NCBI RefSeq assembly: GCF_902148855.1
Contig: NC_043978.1
Location: 40,898,609 to 40,962,608, forward strand
Source of the DNA: Sphaeramia orbicularis
Taxonomy: Eukaryota; Chordata; Actinopteri; Kurtiformes; Apogonidae
Length of the DNA: 64,000 nucleotides
Direction of reading: 5' to 3'
A program made the translations under genes and the position numbers. A model generated the notes under the pieces. The model had not been told where the DNA came from, searched no databases, and worked only from the letters and a program-made list of their open reading frames with translations. Positions 56,821 through 64,000 of this stretch are shown in pieces; the stretch's first letter is position 1; every line of letters begins with the position of its first letter.

Positions 56821-57080
56821 TTAATTTGAAGCAAGTTAATGAAAATTTAAAGCTAATATAAGCTAAATTATTGTGAGAGAAAACAGTTTGTCACAGATGA
56901 TCGGCCGATTTTAAGATGCTCATATTTGGGGAGTAAACGACAATAAAAGTATAAAAATATTTATTAGTTCTTTCCTGTTTTCTCGTCACAGACACATCGG
57001 AGTGCACACCCACAAGAACAAAAGCAGTTTGTAGATTGAACGTCTCTAGAGAAAACTTGTTGTGTTACATTCTGTTTTGT

Positions 57081-57094
57081 GTTACCAAGGAAAC
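57081..57094 (+). promoter_or_regulatory. RFX X-box in the beta-tubulin promoter
   Basis: GTTACCAAGGAAAC fits the palindromic X-box consensus (GTTRCC, two-base spacer, GGNAAC) with one asymmetry between half-sites. It is 226 bases upstream of the tubulin ATG and 32 bases from a CCAAT box. RFX factors bind such sites to drive ciliary genes. Confidence 0.65.
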
Positions 57095-57112
57095 TTACTC
57101 CCAGTGCACTAG

Positions 57113-57190
57113 CCAATCATTACTCAGAACCGCGTTTTTCCAACCAACGAAATATCGAGTGTATTTTGACTGACATTTAGCTGGTCCAAT
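57113..57190 (+). promoter_or_regulatory. Two CCAAT boxes of the beta-tubulin promoter
   Basis: Forward CCAAT at 57113-57117 and 57186-57190, 73 bases apart, both upstream of the likely start-site region (about 57225-57250). Paired CCAAT boxes are common in vertebrate tubulin promoters. Confidence 0.55.
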
Positions 57191-57319
57191 CAGCTTCAGG
57201 GAGCATATGTAGTTGGCAGTGCTCCTACCTTCTCAGGTTAGTCCTTTGCTGGAGTTCTACACCGGTGACAACTTTGCCTCCTTTATTCGTTGTTAACAAG
57301 TCTTTTTTATTCGACCAAA

Positions 57320-60090
<2,771 letters not shown>

Positions 60091-60839
60091 TCTTTTTTCT
60101 CGTACTATGCAACAGTTAAGGCTGGTTGAGGTGATTCAAACTGTTTCGTCAATATTTGGCTTGTATTGAGAAAGAGGAGTTACCACCCAGCCTTAACTGG
60201 ATTGTAGACGATTTCACCAGCCTTGATTTTCAACGTTGTCTGTCCCGTTTTACTTGTCTTCGTCATTCTATGTTCTCTTCTTCACTTTTGAATATTAATG
60301 TTGTAATGTCTGTATTCTCCATACTGAGGGTATTACCCGACTTACCCCTTCTGAGTTACAAACATGTTACATTGAGCACTGTAAACATTCACATCAAAAC
60401 GAAAACTTGGCACTTGAAACTTAATAAGAACTGTTGGTAACTGTACAAGTATTTAACAAAGGTTGCCCAGTTTGGAGTTCTGTACTGTATACATACTAGA
60501 GTTCAGAGACTAATTGGCTGATCAGTGGTGAGATGTTTATGTTTGGGGAAAAAACAGCATTAGGTGTTACCCTCTGTTCAGTCATGTTTTCTTCAAACTG
60601 CAGATTTCTAAAAACATTTTTAGTAAAGACAGTGTAAAACTGACCAGTTCAAGGCACACTTTGCTGAATTTGATACGGAATATTATTTTTTAAGACCTGA
60701 ATGTATGTCACTTTTTCACTAAAGAACAAATTCTATGAAGTCTGAAAAACACAGAGGCTGTTATCATGAATGGTTTGCCACTGTGTTGTGCCAGTGTGCT
60801 TGTTCTGTCATGTTACTGAAATCAAACTGGATGCATTTT

Positions 60840-60845
60840 AATAAA
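60840..60845 (+). promoter_or_regulatory. Poly(A) signal of the beta-tubulin gene
   Basis: AATAAA in TTTTAATAAAGCTATCC, 750 bases after the stop and followed by a TGTGTG-containing stretch. It marks a 3' UTR of about 770 bases. Confidence 0.75.
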
Positions 60846-60859
60846 GCTATCCTGAATTG

Positions 60860-61810
60860 GTGCTATACTGTGTGATTTAATGGCCTCGAGTCTGTCAAAC
60901 CCAGTTTAATTATACCCTCTAATTTATTTAGGGAAATGCTCTTTACTTGACTTTATTTTCTGTATAATGTAATTCTCAAGCTCACTGACTTGTGTGGTAG
61001 CAAAGTATTCAGTAAACACAAATCTAACTCCAGTGTTAACTAAGGTCAAATGCAAACACTGCAGGGTGCGTTCTGTTTTCATGTCTGGAAAATCTACTTG
61101 ATAAGCTCTGTGTCAGACCTTTTCATGCAAAATGAGAGAAGGAAGCTGCCAGTGAAGCTTCAATCCACTGGATCCACAGGACAGGCAACAATAAGATAAG
61201 ACCAGCATCTTCCTCCATTGTATCAGCATGGACATATTTAACAGGATAAGTCATTTGACATCTAAACAACAGCCCATTCTGAGTGGCAAACAATGACTTT
61301 AATTATGCTCACATTTATTCACCGGTAACCATATAATACAATTTTAAGACACAGAAACATTTTCTGTAGTGTTATCTGTCAGCTGCAGTCTGAGGATAAA
61401 GATTTAGTCTGATATAACACTTCCTGTTCCTATTTCCTTTTTTCATATGGTTGTGGAAACAATAACAGTATTGTGTCATCTTTCCAAACGTGATAATCCA
61501 TAACCCTTATCTGAAGTGCTAAAAGATAAAAGGGGAAAATGTGGTGCATGTCATGACCGAACTATAACATTACATCAAAAAAGACAACATCAGTTCAGAA
61601 AAGAATACAGCTAAAGACAAAAAAAAAAAACAAGAATATAGATGGAAGTAAATAAAAGAAAGCTTTAGATAATCTGGTGGCTTTAGTTATAAAATACTTA
61701 CAGGCTCTAAAAACAACCAAGTCTTTGTATATAGATCTCTAAATATACACATAATTTAACACTTAATCTTGTTACCCTCCGCCAAGGAGGTTATGTTTTT
61801 GCTGGCGTTG

Positions 61811-61876
<66 letters not shown>

Positions 61877-64000
61877 GTGCATGATAACTCAAAAAGTTAT
61901 GGACGGATTTGGATGAAAATTTCAGGAAATGTTGAAACTAGCACAAGGAACAAATGATTAAATGGTGATGGGGGGGGCACTGATCTGCCTTGGCGGAGGT
62001 CTGCACTCTCTGAGTGCTTTTGTAGTTATTTTTTGTTTTCTCTGTAAAAAGTTCATTTAGGGGTTTTTGAGGATTGCAAGCTATTTTACCAGGCACTGAC
62101 ACAGTACCAGAGTTTAGTGCATCTGTTTATTCTAAGATGTACAGTTCCATGACCATAGAAAGTCTGAAATGTGAATAGTTAATATACAAGCAACTAGAAT
62201 CATGCAAAGGTAGTTAATGTTTTCCACAGTTTCAAACTGACTCTGTTTTCACATTCTGATCAGTCCTTTTGTCTTGGCTTAACTGATTTATTTGAAGATC
62301 ATTGATATGGCCCAAATTATAAGCATCACCACTGTTTCTATAGAAGAATAATCAATGCAACAAATGCAATATGATCATCATCATTGTTTAAAAAATTGTG
62401 AAACCTTTATTCTACATCTGAAAATGCAAAAACGAGTATTTCATTACTTTTTCTCCTATGTAAACCACATTAGACCAAGTTCAGGCCAAAACTTGTTATA
62501 CAGTACTTACACTGGTCAAATCTGGATTAGAATATCCCATAAAAGTTTCTGTATCACTGTTTTTGATATGTGAGGAGACATATCACTGCTTTACTCAAAT
62601 GTAGACCACACCAGAGCAGGTCTAGATTGGTCTGTGTTGTTCGGTGGGACTCTTCCAGTTTTTATTCTGACTGGTTCAGTTCCAAAGCCTTCAGTAACTT
62701 TCCTTCCTTCCTGTAATTACCACTGGGTGGAGCTGTTTCCAAAGAGTGACATTGTCCCTGGTTCTCATTTTTGTATTCATTTAATTTCTTTTCGGTGCAT
62801 GAGGATACAACTATCACATAAAACTAACTTCACTTTTTGTCTGTTTCTGTGACAGTGTACTTCAGTTTTGTGGTCTATCCTATATTATAAAAAGGAAGTG
62901 GACTCTGTCTGTGTGTCTCAAGCATCTCAAAAAATCCAGACAGAGCTGACAGCTGCAGTTTGGCATACTTATGTATTTTTGGTCAAGGAAGAGACTTGTG
63001 AAAACGGCAAGTTGATAGGACCAATACTCTGGGAGATATTAGTAATTTTGGAATACAATGGCCTCCCAAGTGAACAGCAACGTGAAAAAGTAAATTTGCA
63101 CACATAATTTATCAAGTGGGCTCATTTTTTAGCTAAAGATCTATATTTTATGGTGCTGTTATTCTTTTTTAACTACTACTTGTAGAAAGTAAGTTACAAC
63201 TGATTTTATCGTTTGTACTTTTTACACCATAGCCATAGCTCAAATCTGATGCTCAAATTATTTGTAAACAATATGAAAATTTATTCATTCTGTTGATTAT
63301 ATAGATGATTGTTAAGTTTCAAGTACTAGATTTTCATTATTTTGTGAATATTATTGATATTTATGAGTTTGAACATTTGTGAGTTGCTTCAAAGGCCTTG
63401 TCCATGTGTTACCACAAAAATACCAATTTTTAATTTTCAAGTTACTTTTAATTCAGGTATTTGAGTGAAACTTTCCAAAAGTAATGATCTTTTGATGCAT
63501 TTTGGGTGATGCATACCCAAAGGGTCATCCACATGTTACCACACTCCCATGTCAATAAAATAGAGACTTTTCAGTATTTTACTCCAAAATTTATTTTCAG
63601 CATAGTCGAACATAATATCTAAAAGGTTTTGTCCTACTTCATATCAATTTGTCGAGAACTGCATGTTTTGAATGTTTGCGTAAAGCTTAAAAAATTGATG
63701 TCCGTTTCAAGTCCACGTGTTACCGAGCAGTAATTTGACATTTTTCACCTAAACTTTTATCTCCCCAAATTTTGTTATACATAATGTTAAAGTGCTTATA
63801 AATACCTACTCAAATATGTATAATACATCCATATAAGTTACTCTGCTTACATGACAGAGACTGTTGAACACCAAATGTGTCCACGTTACCGCTTAATCAG
63901 ACCCATAAGAACTGTTAAAGTTGAAGCCTGCTGTATGCCTACTTTTTTGTCCAGCAATTTATTAAAACCTTATCTTCAAATGATCCTAGTAGTGTCATTA
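60860..64000. other. Intergenic sequence right of the beta-tubulin gene
   Basis: This AT-rich 3.1 kb has no recognised gene. It contains the (GTCT)n-bearing repeat at 61772-62025. A phrase at 62875-62935 (TATATTATAAAAAGGAAGTG followed by CTCTGTCTGTGTGTCTC) recalls another common fish repeat. GTTACC-containing phrases recur from 63400 to the end. The open frames seen are short and lack motifs. Confidence 0.5.
61772..62025. repeat. Interspersed repeat with (GTCT)n core and CCTCCGCCAAGGAGG hairpin end
   Basis: Begins TTACCCTCCGCCAAGGAGGT, then (GTCT)n at 61814-61876, then AAAAAGTTATGGACGGATTT and GATGAAAATTTCAGG, and ends CTTGGCGGAGGTCTGCACTC. The left end can fold on itself, and the right end carries a matching GGCGGAGG, so the two ends are partly inverted repeats. 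I recall this sequence as common in fish and some invertebrates, but not its class. Confidence 0.65.

Larger units (their letters stand above)
56137..57319. other. Head-to-head spacer between nrde2 and the beta-tubulin gene
   Basis: This 1.2 kb spacer carries a SINE-like repeat in its middle and the tubulin promoter elements (X-box, two CCAAT boxes) at its right end. The first 80 bases next to nrde2 include TATGACGTCATTTGAC, a perfect CRE core (TGACGTCA) at about 56170, possibly serving nrde2. Confidence 0.5.

Noticed and set aside
62868-63107. Plus-strand frame of 79 codons
   Set aside because: Overlaps a phrase recalled from a repeated fish element and shows no domain.

Overview
This window looks like nuclear DNA from a spiny-rayed (percomorph-type) teleost fish. 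The genes are multi-exon vertebrate genes with canonical GT-AG introns. Long (CA)n, (AT)n, (ATT)n and (GTCT)n microsatellites are dense, and non-autonomous DNA transposons and retroposons typical of fish are scattered through introns and spacers. All gene models here were built by hand from splice sites and reading-frame continuity. Each complete model closes in frame from start to stop.

Layout, left to right. (1) 96-442 (+): the last two coding exons of ppp2r3c, a PP2A regulatory subunit. (2) 1853-3866 (-): fam177a1 in five exons, tail-to-tail with ppp2r3c. (3) 5177-30259 (+): ttc7b in 21 coding exons, a scaffold of the plasma-membrane PI4-kinase IIIalpha complex. It is head-to-head with fam177a1 across a 1.3 kb spacer that has taken up two MITEs. 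(4) 38529-44770 (-): calm1, encoding a calmodulin identical to the standard vertebrate protein, with its long 3' UTR facing ttc7b. Its first intron holds an unexpected 199-codon open exon that is in phase to splice onto calmodulin exon 2. (5) 47608-56136 (-): nrde2 in 19 exons, a nuclear RNA-surveillance protein. (6) 57320-60090 (+): a tubb4b-like beta-tubulin, head-to-head with nrde2, with three introns beyond the usual vertebrate set and an RFX X-box in its promoter. The last 3.9 kb holds the tubulin 3' UTR and repeats only.

ttc7b, calm1 and nrde2 correspond to human 14q32.11 neighbours. ppp2r3c and fam177a1 are neighbours at human 14q13. The fish locus therefore joins two ancestral blocks. 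The genes do not form one pathway; they are a syntenic housekeeping cluster.

Most interesting candidates: the calm1 alternative first exon, which would give a coiled-coil-calmodulin fusion of about 347 residues; two unannotated in-phase exons inside ttc7b intron 17 (a 51-nt cassette, and a Pro/Ser-rich exon that could end the protein early); a (GT)n tract in place of the polypyrimidine tract of ttc7b exon 15; and the X-box plus EGEFEEE axonemal signature of the tubulin. No tRNA, rRNA, CRISPR or intact mobile element was found.
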